Shown here: in pieces, positions 45,065 through 53,659 of the stretch
How positions within the stretch are numbered: the stretch's first letter is position 1
Layout of the letters: each line of letters starts with the position of its first letter
Assembly (NCBI GenBank): GCA_024742875.1
Contig: JANSXP010000037.1
Span: 1-64,000, forward strand
Direction of reading: 5' to 3'
Source of the DNA: Planctomycetaceae bacterium
Lineage (GTDB): Bacteria > Planctomycetota > Planctomycetia > Planctomycetales > Planctomycetaceae
Length of the DNA: 64,000 nt
Program-made: the position numbers and the translations under genes
Notes under the pieces: model-generated
Told to the model about the DNA's origin: nothing
Seen by the model: only the letters and a program-made list of their open reading frames with translations
The model's database searches: none

Positions 45065-45180
45065 AGGCGCTCCTTCGCCTGATCCGGTTCGGATAAATAG
45101 GCGCTCCTTTGCCTGATCCGGTTCGCTGCGCGAGACCGGCATTCGTTTCGGCTTCGCCTGCAACATCAGGCTGCGGAGCG
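45065..45180. repeat. Family C repeat with two 27-bp direct copies
   Basis: The unit beginning AGGCGCTCC occurs at 45065-45091 and again, nearly identical, at 45099-45125. It is followed by GAGACCGGCATTCGTTTCGG and by an ATCAGGCTGCGGAGCGG arm that can pair back to the unit. The core resembles 31583-31712. It starts one base after the typA stop codon. Confidence 0.75.
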
Positions 45181-45225
45181 GATTTCTTTGCTTTTGACCG
45201 GTTCTTGGACAGAACCTTTCACTGG

Positions 45226-45254
45226 TTGACGGTGTCCGCAACCGGTGATAACCT
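45226..45254 (+). promoter_or_regulatory. Candidate sigma-70 promoter for the leu leader
   Basis: TTGACG (45226-45231) and TAACCT (45249-45254) are separated by 17 bases. Transcription would start close to the leader ATG at 45262, leaving almost no 5' untranslated region. A second -35-like TTGACC lies at 45194-45199 and could give a longer leader. Confidence 0.4.
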
Positions 45255-45261
45255 AACCGCC

Positions 45262-45309
45262 ATGACAAACGCACTGCTAAACCTGAGCCTAATTCTACTT
45301 CAGAAATGA
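45262..45309 (+). CDS. leuL: Leucine-rich leader peptide of the leuA attenuator
   Basis: Fifteen codons from ATG 45262 to TGA 45307 encode MTNALLNLSLILLQK. Six of the fifteen residues are Leu, encoded CTG, CTA, CTG, CTA, CTA and CTT. CTA is otherwise sparse in this GC-rich DNA, and E. coli leuL likewise uses rare CUA codons. Ribosome stalling on the Leu codons when leucyl-tRNA is scarce would free the downstream pairing segment. No strong ribosome site is seen. The gene symbol is by analogy to E. coli leuL. Confidence 0.75.
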   Translation: MTNALLNLSLILLQK

Positions 45310-45315
45310 AGTCCG

Positions 45316-45382
45316 CCTCAGGTACGTAGTCTGTCACGCTCTGCAAATACCATTACCCTGAGGTTCTGCCTCAGGGTTTTTT
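45316..45382 (+). promoter_or_regulatory. Leucine attenuator: antiterminator/terminator switch before leuA
   Basis: Segment 1, CCTGAG (45282-45287), lies inside the leader peptide on Leu codon 8. It can pair with CTCAGG of segment 2 (45316-45322, CCTCAGG). Segment 2 can alternatively pair with CCTGAGG of segment 3 (45357-45363). Segment 3, as ACCCTGAGG (45355-45363), pairs perfectly over 9 bases with CCTCAGGGT (45369-45377), loop TTCTG, followed by six T including its last base. This is the 1:2, 2:3, 3:4 arrangement of classical amino acid attenuators, ending 46 bases before the leuA ATG. Confidence 0.8.
45355..45382 (+). terminator. Attenuator terminator hairpin of leuA leader
   Basis: This is a 9-bp perfect stem (45355-45363 with 45369-45377), a 5-base loop and a T-run at 45377-45382. 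It is the 3:4 hairpin of the attenuator. Confidence 0.85.
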
Positions 45383-45428
45383 GTTTCCACCGGATGGCAG
45401 TCCTCGAATTCTCAAAGGCGTCCGACCC

Positions 45429-47018
45429 ATGACCGGCGATCAAATCGTAATCTTTGACACCACCTTGCGCGACGGAGAGCAGTCCCCCGGCTGCAGCATG
45501 AACACCAAAGAAAAGTTGGAAGTCGCCAGCGCCCTGGTGGAACTGGGTGTCGACGTCATCGAAGCCGGCTTTCCCATCGCCTCCCCCGGTGACTTCGAAG
45601 CGGTCCACCAGATTGCCGCCCGCTTTGGCGATCGCAGCACCATCTGCGCTTTGGCCCGCAGCCTCGATGCCGACATCGCCCGCGCCAAAGAAGCACTGGC
45701 CAGCGCCGAAAAACGACGCATCCACGTCTTCCTGGCCACCAGCGCCATCCATCGGGAGCACAAGCTCAAAATGGATAAGCAGCAGATCATCGACAAAGCG
45801 GTCGAAGCCGTTGCCAACGCCAAAGAGTTCTGCGACGACATCGAATTCAGCCCCGAAGACGCCGCCCGCACCGAACTCGACTTCCTCTGCGAAGTGGTCG
45901 AAAAAACAATCGCCGCCGGAGCCACCACCGTCAACATCCCCGACACCGTCGGCTATGCCACCCCAAGCCACTACTTCAAGGTCATTCGCTACCTGAAAGA
46001 AAACGTCTCCAATATCGAAGACGCCATCATCAGCACCCACTGCCACAACGACCTGGGCCTGGCCGTCGCCAACAGCCTCGCTGCGGTCGAAGCCGGCGCC
46101 CGCCAGATCGAATGCACCATCAACGGTCTGGGCGAACGCGCGGGCAACGCGGCCCTGGAAGAAGTGGTCATGGCCATCCGCACCCGCGCGGACTACTACA
46201 ACGTCCATACCAAAATTCAAACCGAACGCCTTGTCCCCACCAGTGATCTGGTCTCCTCCATCACCGGCATGAAAGTCCAGCGCAACAAAGCCATCGTCGG
46301 CCAGAACGCGTTCGCCCACGAAGCCGGCATCCATCAGCACGGTGTCCTTCAGGAACGCTCCACCTACGAGATCATGCGGCCCGAAGACGTCGGCTACGTC
46401 GGCCAGAACCTCGTGCTCGGCAAACACAGCGGTCGCCACGCCTTCCGCGACCGCGTCAAAGAACTGGGCTTCGAACTGTCTGACGATGAAATGCAGCAGG
46501 CCTTCGACGATTTCATCGCCCTGGCCGACAAGAAAAAAGAAGTCTACGACTCCGACATTCGCGCCCTCATCGACAGTCGCCTCACTGACGCCCCCGCCCG
46601 CTGGAAACTCATCAGCTTCCACACCTCGGCAGGATCCTCCGTCCCCACCGCCACGGTCGAACTGCAGTGCGAAGACGAACCAGTCGTCTGTGACGCCGCC
46701 ATCGGCGATGGTCCCATCGATGCCGTCTTCTGGGCGCTCGAACGTGTCATGGACATGCCCGCCAAACTCGAAGAATTCGATGTCCGCAGCGTCTCTCAGG
46801 GCAAAGACGCCCTCGGAGAAGTTCGCGTCGCCATCAACGTCCTGGGACGAAAATACCAGGGCAAAAGCGTCAGCACCGACATCATCGAAGCCGCCGCCAA
46901 CGCCTACCTCCAGGCCCTCAACAAAGCCGACGCTGCGGCCGGCCGAGACGCCCCGACAGGCGGCCGAGACGCCCCGACAGGCGGCCGGGACGCCCCGGCG
47001 GGCGAGGGCGTTGAGTAG
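45429..47018 (+). CDS. leuA: 2-isopropylmalate synthase
   Basis: The 529-residue protein has the LeuA catalytic barrel: [12 protein letters not shown] (start of the HMGL-like domain, Asp and Arg catalytic), [38 protein letters not shown] (metal-binding HxH) and HEAGIHQHG. The C-terminal regulatory domain (about 380-500) should bind leucine for feedback inhibition. It catalyses the first committed step of leucine synthesis, from acetyl-CoA and 2-oxoisovalerate. The C-terminus after residue 503 is a repeat tail, GRDAPTG units from a 21-bp tandem repeat, not a family feature. Regulation by an attenuator is strongly suggested (45262-45382). Confidence 0.95.
   Translation: MTGDQIVIFDTTLRDGEQSPGCSMNTKEKLEVASALVELGVDVIEAGFPIASPGDFEAVHQIAARFGDRSTICALARSLDADIARAKEALASAEKRRIHVFLATSAIHREHKLKMDKQQIIDKAVEAVANAKEFCDDIEFSPEDAARTELDFLCEVVEKTIAAGATTVNIPDTVGYATPSHYFKVIRYLKENVSNIEDAIISTHCHNDLGLAVANSLAAVEAGARQIECTINGLGERAGNAALEEVVMAIRTRADYYNVHTKIQTERLVPTSDLVSSITGMKVQRNKAIVGQNAFAHEAGIHQHGVLQERSTYEIMRPEDVGYVGQNLVLGKHSGRHAFRDRVKELGFELSDDEMQQAFDDFIALADKKKEVYDSDIRALIDSRLTDAPARWKLISFHTSAGSSVPTATVELQCEDEPVVCDAAIGDGPIDAVFWALERVMDMPAKLEEFDVRSVSQGKDALGEVRVAINVLGRKYQGKSVSTDIIEAAANAYLQALNKADAAAGRDAPTGGRDAPTGGRDAPAGEGVE
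46940..47002 (+). repeat. 21-bp minisatellite, three copies, in the leuA 3' end
   Basis: Three units of 21 bases (46940-46960, 46961-46981, 46982-47002) encode three copies of a GRDAP(T/A)G-type heptapeptide. The third differs by GGG for GAG and GGCGGG for GACAGG. The unit matches the GGGACGCCCCGGCGGGC core of family A repeats at 60065, 47680 and elsewhere. Confidence 0.85.
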
Positions 47019-47092
47019 ACGAGGCTGCGTTGGGGGGTCTCTGCGCCTACGGGCTCCCGTTGGTCGCCTGCGACAACCGAGGTGGCACCGCG

Positions 47093-47518
47093 CGTCAGCC
47101 GCAGGGCGCTAGCCCTCGGTTTCGTGCTATGGGTCAACCGAGAAACCGGGGCTAGCGCCCGTCGGCTGAGAGGCCACGGGCGTAGCGGAGCAAAATCCAG
47201 CGCCCTAGATGTGCTGATTGCCGAGCTCGCTGCGTTCACCCCCGCCTGGAGTCACCGCGGTCCCGTCAGCCGCAGGGCGCTAGCCCTCGGTTTTGTGGTA
47301 TTGGCCGACCGGGAAACCGGGGCCAGCGCCCGTCGGCTGAGAGGGCAGCACGGGCGTAGCGGAGCAAAATCGAGCGCTGAAGATGTGCTGATTATTGCCG
47401 AGCTCGCTGCGTTCAGCCCCGCCTGGAGTCACCGCGGTCCCGTCAGCCGCAGGGCGCTAGCCCTCCGTTTCGTGCTATTGCCCGACCGGGAAACCGGGGC
47501 CACCGCCCGTCGGCTGGT
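47093..47518. repeat. Tandem array of family B hairpins, about 2.5 copies
   Basis: Units begin at 47093, 47264 and 47441 (period about 171-177 bases). Each opens with CGTCAGCCGCAGGGCGCTAG and a GGTTT(C/T)(G) arm, then the paired GAAACCGGGG(C)(T/C)AGCGCCCGTCGGCTG arm, so each folds into a long hairpin. A GAGCTCGCTGCGTTCA section follows. The third unit is incomplete, ending near 47518. No gene is supported in 47019-47698. Confidence 0.85.
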
Positions 47519-47565
47519 CATGGCCACCATGTATCGGCGAAGCGCGGAACCGACCTCGTTTGTCG

Positions 47566-47698
47566 AAAGCGAAGCAACGCGTAAGCGTAAGCGTAGCGTA
47601 GCGACGCGGCTCGGCGCAGAGATGTGCCACAAAGAATGGACCCCAGCTGCGCAGCAGCGTCCCCCGCCACCGCCCGCCGGGGCGTCCCGGCCAGCCGG
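47566..47698. repeat. Family A repeat with expanded GCGTAAGCGTA core
   Basis: AACGCGTAAGCGTAAGCGTA has an extra AGCGTA compared with the other copies. The block ends in GGGGCGTCCCGGCCAGCCGG directly before the uvrB stop codon at 47699. Confidence 0.75.
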
Positions 47699-49765
47699 CT
47701 AGCGGCGGCGGGCGCCGGAGCGTTGTCGTTTGCGGCCGCGTTTCTTTTTGGGTTGTGAGGATTCGGCGGGCACTTTTTGTCCGACTTTGTCTTTGAGGTC
47801 GGCGAGTCGATCGCGGAGTTGGGCGGCGCGTTCGAAGTCGAGTTGTTCGGCGGCGGCCAGCATTTCGGTTTCGAGTTCTTTGATGTATTCGGTGGTGACG
47901 TATTCTTCTTCGGTGGCCATGCCGACGGATTCGCGTTCGAGTTGTCGGGCGGCGATTTCTTCTTCGATGCCTTTGCGGATGGCTTTGGTGATGGTCTCCG
48001 GCGTGATGTTGTGTTCTTCGTTGTAGGCCAGCTGAATCGTGCGGCGGCGGTTGGTTTCGTCGATGGCGCGCTGCATGCTCTGGGTGACGGTGTCGGCGTA
48101 GAGAATGACTTCGGCGTTGACGTTGCGAGCGGAGCGGCCGATGGTCTGGATGAGGCTGGTTTCGCTGCGGAGGAAGCCTTCTTTGTCGGCATCGAGGATA
48201 GCGACAAGGCTGACTTCGGGCAGGTCGAGACCTTCGCGGAGCAGGTTCACGCCGACGACGGCGTCAAATTTGCCTTCGCGCAGTTCACGGAGCACTTCGA
48301 CGCGTTCGATGGCGGTGAGCTCGGAGTGCAGCCACTGGCAGTGGATGCCTTCTTCCTGCATGTAGTTGGTGAGATCTTCGGAGAGTCGTTTGGTGAGCGT
48401 GGTGACGAGCGTGCGTTCACCGCGTTCGGCGCGGTCACGGATGGCGTCCAGCAGGTGGGGCACCTGACCGCGGGCGGGCACGACGTGAATGACGGGATCG
48501 ACCAGTCCGGTGGGGCGGATGACCTGTTCGACGACTTCGCCTTCGGTTTGCTGCAGTTCCCAGTCACCGGGTGTGGCGGAGACGAGCATCAGTTTTTTCT
48601 GTTTGGCGTCCCATTCGTCGAAGGTGAGTGGCCGGTTGTCTTTGGCCATGGGGATGCGGAAGCCGTGTTCGACAAGGGTGGACTTGCGGGCCTGGTCGCC
48701 GGCGTACATGGCGCGGATTTGCGGGATGGTGACGTGCGATTCGTCGACCATCATCAGGAAATCGTCGGGGAAGAAGTCGTAGAGGGTGTAGGGCGCTTCG
48801 CCCGGTTTGCGGCCGGCCAGGGCGCGGCTGTAGTTTTCGATGCCCGGGCAAAAGCCCGTTTCTTTCATCAGTTCCATGTCGTAGCGAGTGCGGGCGGCCA
48901 GACGCTGGGCTTCGAGCAGCTTGCCTTCTTCACGAAAGACTTTGAGCTGGTCATCGAGTTCCTGCTGAATTTCGTCGAGCGCTGAATCGATGCGGCTTTG
49001 GGGCAGGACGAAGTGTTTGGCGGGGTAGATGTAGATGTCGGGGAGAGATTCGGACTCTTTGCCGGAGACCGGATCAATCATGCTGAGCTTTTCGATTTCG
49101 TCGCCCCACAGTTCGATGCGGTAGGCGAATTCTTCGTAGGCCGGCCAGACTTCGATGACGTCGCCGCGGACGCGGAATTTGGCGCGGCCGGGGTCGTAGT
49201 CGTTGCGTTCGTACTGAATGTCGATGAGCTTCATCAGCAGCGCATCGCGGTCGATCTGCTGGCCGACATGCAGCGGGATCATCATGTCCAGATAGTCTTT
49301 GGGCGAGCCCAGACCGTAGATGCAGCTGACGGTGGAGACGACGATGACGTCGTTGCGACTGACCAGGGCGCTGGTGGCCAGCAGGCGAAGGCGATCGATT
49401 TCTTCGTTGATGGAGGCGTCTTTTTCAATGTAGATGTCGCGCTGGGGATTGTAGGCCTCGGGCTGGTAGTAGTCGTAGTAGCTGACAAAGTAGCAGACCG
49501 CGTTGTTGGGGAAGAACTCGCGGAATTCGGAGTACAGCTGGGCGGCGAGCGTTTTGTTGTGAGAGAGGACCAGCGTGGGTTTCTGCACCTGCTGGATGAC
49601 GTTGGCCATGGTGAACGTCTTGCCGGAGCCAGTGACACCGAGCAGCACCTGTTTGGTTTTGCCTTCATCGAATCCGCTGATGAGACGCTCGATCGCTTTG
49701 GGCTGATCGCCGGCCGGGTCAAAGTTGCCGCCGAGCTGGAAGGCGTGTTCGTGTTTTTCAGGCAT
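47699..49765 (-). CDS. uvrB: Excinuclease ABC subunit B
   Basis: The 688-residue protein has Walker A GVTGSGKTF, the FVSYYDYYQPEAY damage-recognition beta-hairpin, the DESHVT helicase motif and VGVNLLREGLDLPEV. Other UvrB signatures are GFCPGIENYSR and TIGRSARN, and the C-terminal UVR motif is LDFERAAQLRDRLADLKD. UvrB loads onto damaged DNA with UvrA and recruits UvrC for nucleotide excision repair. The C-terminal tail is basic (KKKRGRKRQRSGARRR). The large frame on the plus strand inside it is a shadow. Confidence 0.97.
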   Translation of the reverse strand: MPEKHEHAFQLGGNFDPAGDQPKAIERLISGFDEGKTKQVLLGVTGSGKTFTMANVIQQVQKPTLVLSHNKTLAAQLYSEFREFFPNNAVCYFVSYYDYYQPEAYNPQRDIYIEKDASINEEIDRLRLLATSALVSRNDVIVVSTVSCIYGLGSPKDYLDMMIPLHVGQQIDRDALLMKLIDIQYERNDYDPGRAKFRVRGDVIEVWPAYEEFAYRIELWGDEIEKLSMIDPVSGKESESLPDIYIYPAKHFVLPQSRIDSALDEIQQELDDQLKVFREEGKLLEAQRLAARTRYDMELMKETGFCPGIENYSRALAGRKPGEAPYTLYDFFPDDFLMMVDESHVTIPQIRAMYAGDQARKSTLVEHGFRIPMAKDNRPLTFDEWDAKQKKLMLVSATPGDWELQQTEGEVVEQVIRPTGLVDPVIHVVPARGQVPHLLDAIRDRAERGERTLVTTLTKRLSEDLTNYMQEEGIHCQWLHSELTAIERVEVLRELREGKFDAVVGVNLLREGLDLPEVSLVAILDADKEGFLRSETSLIQTIGRSARNVNAEVILYADTVTQSMQRAIDETNRRRTIQLAYNEEHNITPETITKAIRKGIEEEIAARQLERESVGMATEEEYVTTEYIKELETEMLAAAEQLDFERAAQLRDRLADLKDKVGQKVPAESSQPKKKRGRKRQRSGARRR

Positions 49766-49986
49766 GATGTGGACCGCTGGCGGTGTTCAGCCGGACGTTT
49801 GGCAAAGGCGGCTGATGCTGTCTGCTGACGAAGGGCCAATCGCGGGAGTGCCAATGGAGGGCAGGCGGCCGGCTCTTCAGAAATTTGTCAAATCGGGTGT
49901 CTGTGTGATGATAGGCTCTGGGGCAGGATATTCCCTGGCCGGTGTGATCTGGTACCATGAGGCGTCAGTTTTTCGAAAGGAATATC

Positions 49987-51225
49987 ATGCGCTGGAATCT
50001 GATGTGTGGCCTGCTGTTTGTTTGTGTGGGGGCCGCAGTGGCCGATGATTCGCCCCAGTTTCTGGGAGCCGGTCGAAACGGAGTGTTGCACGAAACTGGA
50101 CTGGTGGCCGAATTTGGCGATGACGGCCCGAAACAGCTGTGGCGCTCGAAGCTGGGCGTGAGCATGTCAGGGCTGGCGGTTGTGGGCGACGAAGTGTTTA
50201 CGCTGTACCAGGACGGCGCGAAGCAGTTTGTCGTCGCGCTGAAGCTGGCGGATGGCGAGGTCATCTGGAAGACGGCAATCGGCGAGAACTATAAAAACTC
50301 GATGGGCAACGGCCCGCGGGCGACGCCCACTGTGGTGGATGGCGTGGTGTATGCGTTCAGCGGCGACGGCGTGCTGGCGGCTCTGAAGGCGCAAAGCGGC
50401 GTGGTGCTGTGGTCGGTGAATACGGTTGGCACACTGAAGACACAGGTGGCTGATTATGGCATGGCGAGTTCTCCGCTGGTGACGGAGCACGGTGTGGTCG
50501 TGCAGGTCGGCTCACCCAACGGCTGCGTGTGTTGCTTTAATAAAGCGACGGGCGAGCGGAAGTGGGCGGCCGGCGACGAACTGGCCGGCTATTCTTCACC
50601 CATCATGGCGACACTGGCGGGTGTGAAACAGGTGGTGGCGGTTAATGGGGCGGAAGTGCTCAGTCTGGATCCGGCGACGGGCGCTGTGCTGTGGGAGTTT
50701 CCGTTTGTGACCGAGTACAACTGCAATACGGCATCGCCCGTGGTGCTGGATGCGGATCGTGTGTTGATTTCCGCTGGCGAAAACCACGGTTCTGTTGTGC
50801 TGAAGGTGACGGGCAGTGGCAAGTCACTTGCGGTGAGCGAAGACTGGAGTTCTCTGGGACGCGGCAGTGTGCTGCGAGCCGAGTGGCAAACGCCCGTGCT
50901 GGCTGAGGGTGTGCTGTATGGCTTTGACAACATCGGCAGCGCGGGGCCGATCACCAATCTGGTGGCGGTGGACGCGGCCACGGGAAAACAACTGTGGATG
51001 GAAAAACGGTTTGGCAAAGGCAATTTGGTCATGGCGGACGGCCGTGTTTACATCACCACAATGAAGGGCGAATTGGTGGTGGGCACGGTGACTCCTGAAG
51101 GCTACGAAGAGACGGCTCGTGCTGTGCTGACCGGCATGACGCGTCAGGCGCCCGTGATTTCGGGCGGGCATCTGTTGATGCGGGATGACGCAGAAGTCGT
51201 GTGTATCGACCTGCGTGCCAACTGA
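49987..51225 (+). CDS. Secreted PQQ-type beta-propeller protein
   Basis: The 412-residue protein has a short signal peptide (MRWNLMCGLLFVCVGAAVA) and seven or eight PQQ-like propeller blades. Blade motifs include GEVIWKTAIG, ALKAQSGVVLWSVN, NKATGERKWAA, DPATGAVLWEF and DAATGKQLWMEKR, each ending in a Trp or Phe. Such planctomycete proteins are periplasmic; the ligand is unknown and no dehydrogenase catalytic motif is seen. The ATG at 49987 has a GAAAGGA ribosome site. It lies divergently from uvrB. Confidence 0.8.
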   Translation: MRWNLMCGLLFVCVGAAVADDSPQFLGAGRNGVLHETGLVAEFGDDGPKQLWRSKLGVSMSGLAVVGDEVFTLYQDGAKQFVVALKLADGEVIWKTAIGENYKNSMGNGPRATPTVVDGVVYAFSGDGVLAALKAQSGVVLWSVNTVGTLKTQVADYGMASSPLVTEHGVVVQVGSPNGCVCCFNKATGERKWAAGDELAGYSSPIMATLAGVKQVVAVNGAEVLSLDPATGAVLWEFPFVTEYNCNTASPVVLDADRVLISAGENHGSVVLKVTGSGKSLAVSEDWSSLGRGSVLRAEWQTPVLAEGVLYGFDNIGSAGPITNLVAVDAATGKQLWMEKRFGKGNLVMADGRVYITTMKGELVVGTVTPEGYEETARAVLTGMTRQAPVISGGHLLMRDDAEVVCIDLRAN

Positions 51226-51409
51226 ATGATCCAGCGATATCGCGAGTTGCCCGTCGTCGTATGTTCGTCACGTCGGTTGCCTGTGTGGTCAGTTTGGTCC
51301 GCAGGCGGCGCGGCGGGGCAGCAAAAAACGTGCAAATGTGGATGGACGGGGACCCCAGAGCGTCTAAAACCCATCGGTTCGATATCGCTGCGCATAAGGC
51401 CACACCGTC

Positions 51410-51931
51410 ATGATCATCCAGAAGCAGTACAAGTTTTACGCCGCTCACCGCAACGAAACGCTGCAGGATAAGTGCAGCAATCTGCACGGCCATCGTTATG
51501 GCGTACGCTGCTATTTTGAGGTGGAACGCGAAGGCGACATTAGCACGCTGTTTGGCGATTTTGATGCCAAAGTAGAGCCGTGGCTGAAGCAGCGCTATGA
51601 CCACGGCATGCTGATCAGCGTCCATGACCCCCTGTATGAAACGCTGCAGATGCACATGGAACGCACGGGTGAAAACCTGCGTCTGAACGTGTTCGACGGT
51701 CCCACCAGCGTGGAAAACCTGTGTCACAAGCTGTTCACTGAAATCACGGCGATGGGCTTTCGCCTTGAGCGTCTGGAAGTGCAGGAGACAGACACATCCA
51801 CAGTTTCGTACACGCGTGAAGACTGGGTGGCCGACAATCGTTTCTTTGCCCAGCGGAGCGAGCAGAGTTCACACGGCTCGGTCGACACGGCCGCTCCCAC
51901 TGATCGCATGGAAGCCGACATTCAGGCTTAA
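51410..51931 (+). CDS. queD: 6-carboxy-5,6,7,8-tetrahydropterin synthase/6-pyruvoyltetrahydropterin synthase family
   Basis: The 173-residue protein has the PTPS/QueD zinc site: YKFYAAHR (His13), CSNLHGHRY (His26, His28; catalytic Cys22). The C-terminal VENLCHKLFTEI segment also fits. The family makes 6-carboxytetrahydropterin for queuosine or 6-pyruvoyltetrahydropterin. The catalytic Cys favours QueD-like activity, but the protein is about 40 residues longer than typical QueD at the C-terminus (RSEQSSHGSVDTAAPTDR). The symbol is therefore tentative. No other queuosine gene is nearby. The upstream gap (51226-51409) holds no gene. Confidence 0.8.
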   Translation: MIIQKQYKFYAAHRNETLQDKCSNLHGHRYGVRCYFEVEREGDISTLFGDFDAKVEPWLKQRYDHGMLISVHDPLYETLQMHMERTGENLRLNVFDGPTSVENLCHKLFTEITAMGFRLERLEVQETDTSTVSYTREDWVADNRFFAQRSEQSSHGSVDTAAPTDRMEADIQA

Positions 51932-52115
51932 CGAATCGTTCGCTGGACCAACGACAATCTTTCCGTCGGTCGCCCGAATCGACAGCGAATCGACAGCACT
52001 CATCGAGGGCCCACCATCGCGAAAAACGCGGAAGGCCCCTGCCCAGAATGGAGCGTCGCCTGCAGGCAAAAACGCCCCGCCCAGGCGGGACCGCCCTGTG
52101 CAGATCGCAGCCGGT

Positions 52116-52340
52116 CTAGCAACTCGGTGGTGAAACCGCCTGACGGGCGGCTGGCGGTGTGAGTGTCGTCGTCTTCTTGCGTCGCGACACGGGTATGCGG
52201 TGCCAGATCCAGGTCAGGAACACATAGCCGCAGTAGCGACACCGCACACAGCGATGGAAAAACAGACAGTGATACCAGCGGCTGTGTGATGCGCAGCGGC
52301 GAACATATCTGCCGTGACGGCAGTATTTGCAATCTTTCAT
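52116..52340 (-). CDS. Small Cys-rich (zinc-ribbon-like) protein
   Basis: From an ATG at 52340 preceded by GGAGGGCC, 74 residues are encoded. CKYCRHGRYVRRC and CVRCRYCGYVF give paired CxxC motifs typical of a small zinc ribbon, and a single hydrophobic stretch FLTWIWHRIPVS follows. The C-terminal PPAARQAVSPPSC is derived from GC-rich repeat-like DNA with a CCGCC/GGCGG hairpin at 52138-52152. It is divergent from the SDR gene. The function is unknown. Confidence 0.5.
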   Translation of the reverse strand: MKDCKYCRHGRYVRRCASHSRWYHCLFFHRCVRCRYCGYVFLTWIWHRIPVSRRKKTTTLTPPAARQAVSPPSC

Positions 52341-52663
52341 TTCGGCCCTCCCTGCCATCCAGCCGCCGGAATGCAAGGTGCGACGGCAGACGGTCTTCAC
52401 TGTTGAAGTCGTCCAGACAGAGATTCGGGGCTAAGTAATTTCACCCGGGGTGAGAACACCCGCTAAGGTTGGTGTTCATAACGTGAAAAACTCGGAATGG
52501 TCCGCAAACGCTGCACATCCGGACCGCGTTTCGGCGTGACCAGGCAAGTCTGACTGGCGATGGCAGCATTTGCCGGGTGAACTCGCCAGAAAGCGCCGGT
52601 TTTCGTACACTTCGGTCCGCCAAATTTGACAACCAACCGGACACCACGAGACAGGGACGCCCC

Positions 52664-53545
52664 GTGAAATCTTTCCAGGACAGGAACGTCTTGCTGACCG
52701 GAGCTGCCTCCGGAATTGGCAGAGCACTGGCACAGCAACTGGCCGAAGCCGGCTGTCGTTTGTATCTGGTTGACATCGATCAACGGGCCCTGCAAACCGT
52801 GGCCGAAGATCTGACGACTGCCGGGACGACAGTCTGGACGCGTGTGTGTGATCTTTCGGTGGCGGCCGACGTTGACAACATGCTGGCGGATTTTGATGAG
52901 CGTGTGGGGATTCTGGATTTGCTCATCAATAACGCGGGCGTGGCCTACTACGGTCCCACCGAACAGATGTCGCAGCAGCAGTGGGACTGGCTCATGCAGA
53001 TCAATCTGCTGTCACCCATCCAGATTACCAACCACTTTCTGCCTCATCTGCTCACACGCCCGGACGCCCACATTGCCAATATGTGCAGCATCAGTGGTAT
53101 GGTGGCCGGAGGACGCTTCGCCGCCTACAACACCAGCAAGTTCGGTTTGATTGGATATACCGAAGCACTCCGCGCCGAGTACGGTCGCAAGGGCATTGGT
53201 GTGACGGCCGTCTGCCCAGGGCCCGTTACCACCAATCTCTACAAGTCAGCGGCGGCCGGCCGAAAAGATACGTCCGTGCCGGAGCCACCGCCTCTGTTGT
53301 CGGCCACTCCCGACCAGGTGGCCCATCGCACTCTGCATGCCATTCGGCGCAATAAGCGACAGCAGCTCATCACGCCGATGGCGTACGGTCTGTACTACAT
53401 GAAGAAGCTCACCCCGGGGCTGATTGACTTTGCCAGTCAGGTGAGTCGTAAAAAGAAAAAGCGACTGGCCGAATTGCAGCGGCGGGAAGACGAACGCCTT
53501 GCCCAGGCCAGCGACCAGACGCACAACGCCAAAGACGCCGCTTAA
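52664..53545 (+). CDS. Short-chain dehydrogenase/reductase
   Basis: The 293-residue protein has the SDR motifs TGAASGIG (NAD(P) binding), NNAG, and the catalytic Ser-Tyr-Lys in SISGMVAGG...YNTSK. The C-terminal part has TPMAYGLYYMKKLTPGLID and a charged tail (SRKKKKRLAELQRREDERLA). It resembles the acyl or steroid-type SDRs with membrane-associated C-termini. A GTG at 52664 is preferred because an in-frame longer start at 52577 adds low-complexity residues; a GACAGGGA Shine-Dalgarno-like tract sits before 52664. It converges with the DHODH-family gene. Confidence 0.85.
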   Translation: MKSFQDRNVLLTGAASGIGRALAQQLAEAGCRLYLVDIDQRALQTVAEDLTTAGTTVWTRVCDLSVAADVDNMLADFDERVGILDLLINNAGVAYYGPTEQMSQQQWDWLMQINLLSPIQITNHFLPHLLTRPDAHIANMCSISGMVAGGRFAAYNTSKFGLIGYTEALRAEYGRKGIGVTAVCPGPVTTNLYKSAAAGRKDTSVPEPPPLLSATPDQVAHRTLHAIRRNKRQQLITPMAYGLYYMKKLTPGLIDFASQVSRKKKKRLAELQRREDERLAQASDQTHNAKDAA

Positions 53546-53659
53546 GCGACGCTGAAGCGGGGCGAGTCGGCAGCCGATTCTCACGCGGCAAGAGCCCGCG
53601 AAAAAAGCCTGCGGCAAAAAAACGCGGCGCTTGCCGACAGCTGTGCTCACCGCCGCGAG

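Noticed and set aside
45318-46622. 434-codon minus-strand frame antisense to leuA
   Set aside because: It overlaps leuA, which is certain, and consists mostly of Asp, Gly and Phe runs, as expected for a shadow of a biased coding frame.
46940-47002. CRISPR-like regular repeat
   Set aside because: There are only three units of 21 bases with no spacers and they lie in a coding frame, so it is a minisatellite.
47082-47702. 206-codon plus-strand frame over the hairpin array
   Set aside because: It is translated through the family B and A repeats. Its protein repeats the same RETGASARRL-type phrases with the DNA period, so it is repeat-derived and not a gene.
47777-48985. 402-codon plus-strand frame antisense to uvrB
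   Set aside because: It lies wholly within the uvrB gene, whose frame has all UvrB motifs. The antisense frame is rich in Phe/Glu/Gly caused by the GC codon bias on the other strand and has no recognisable product.
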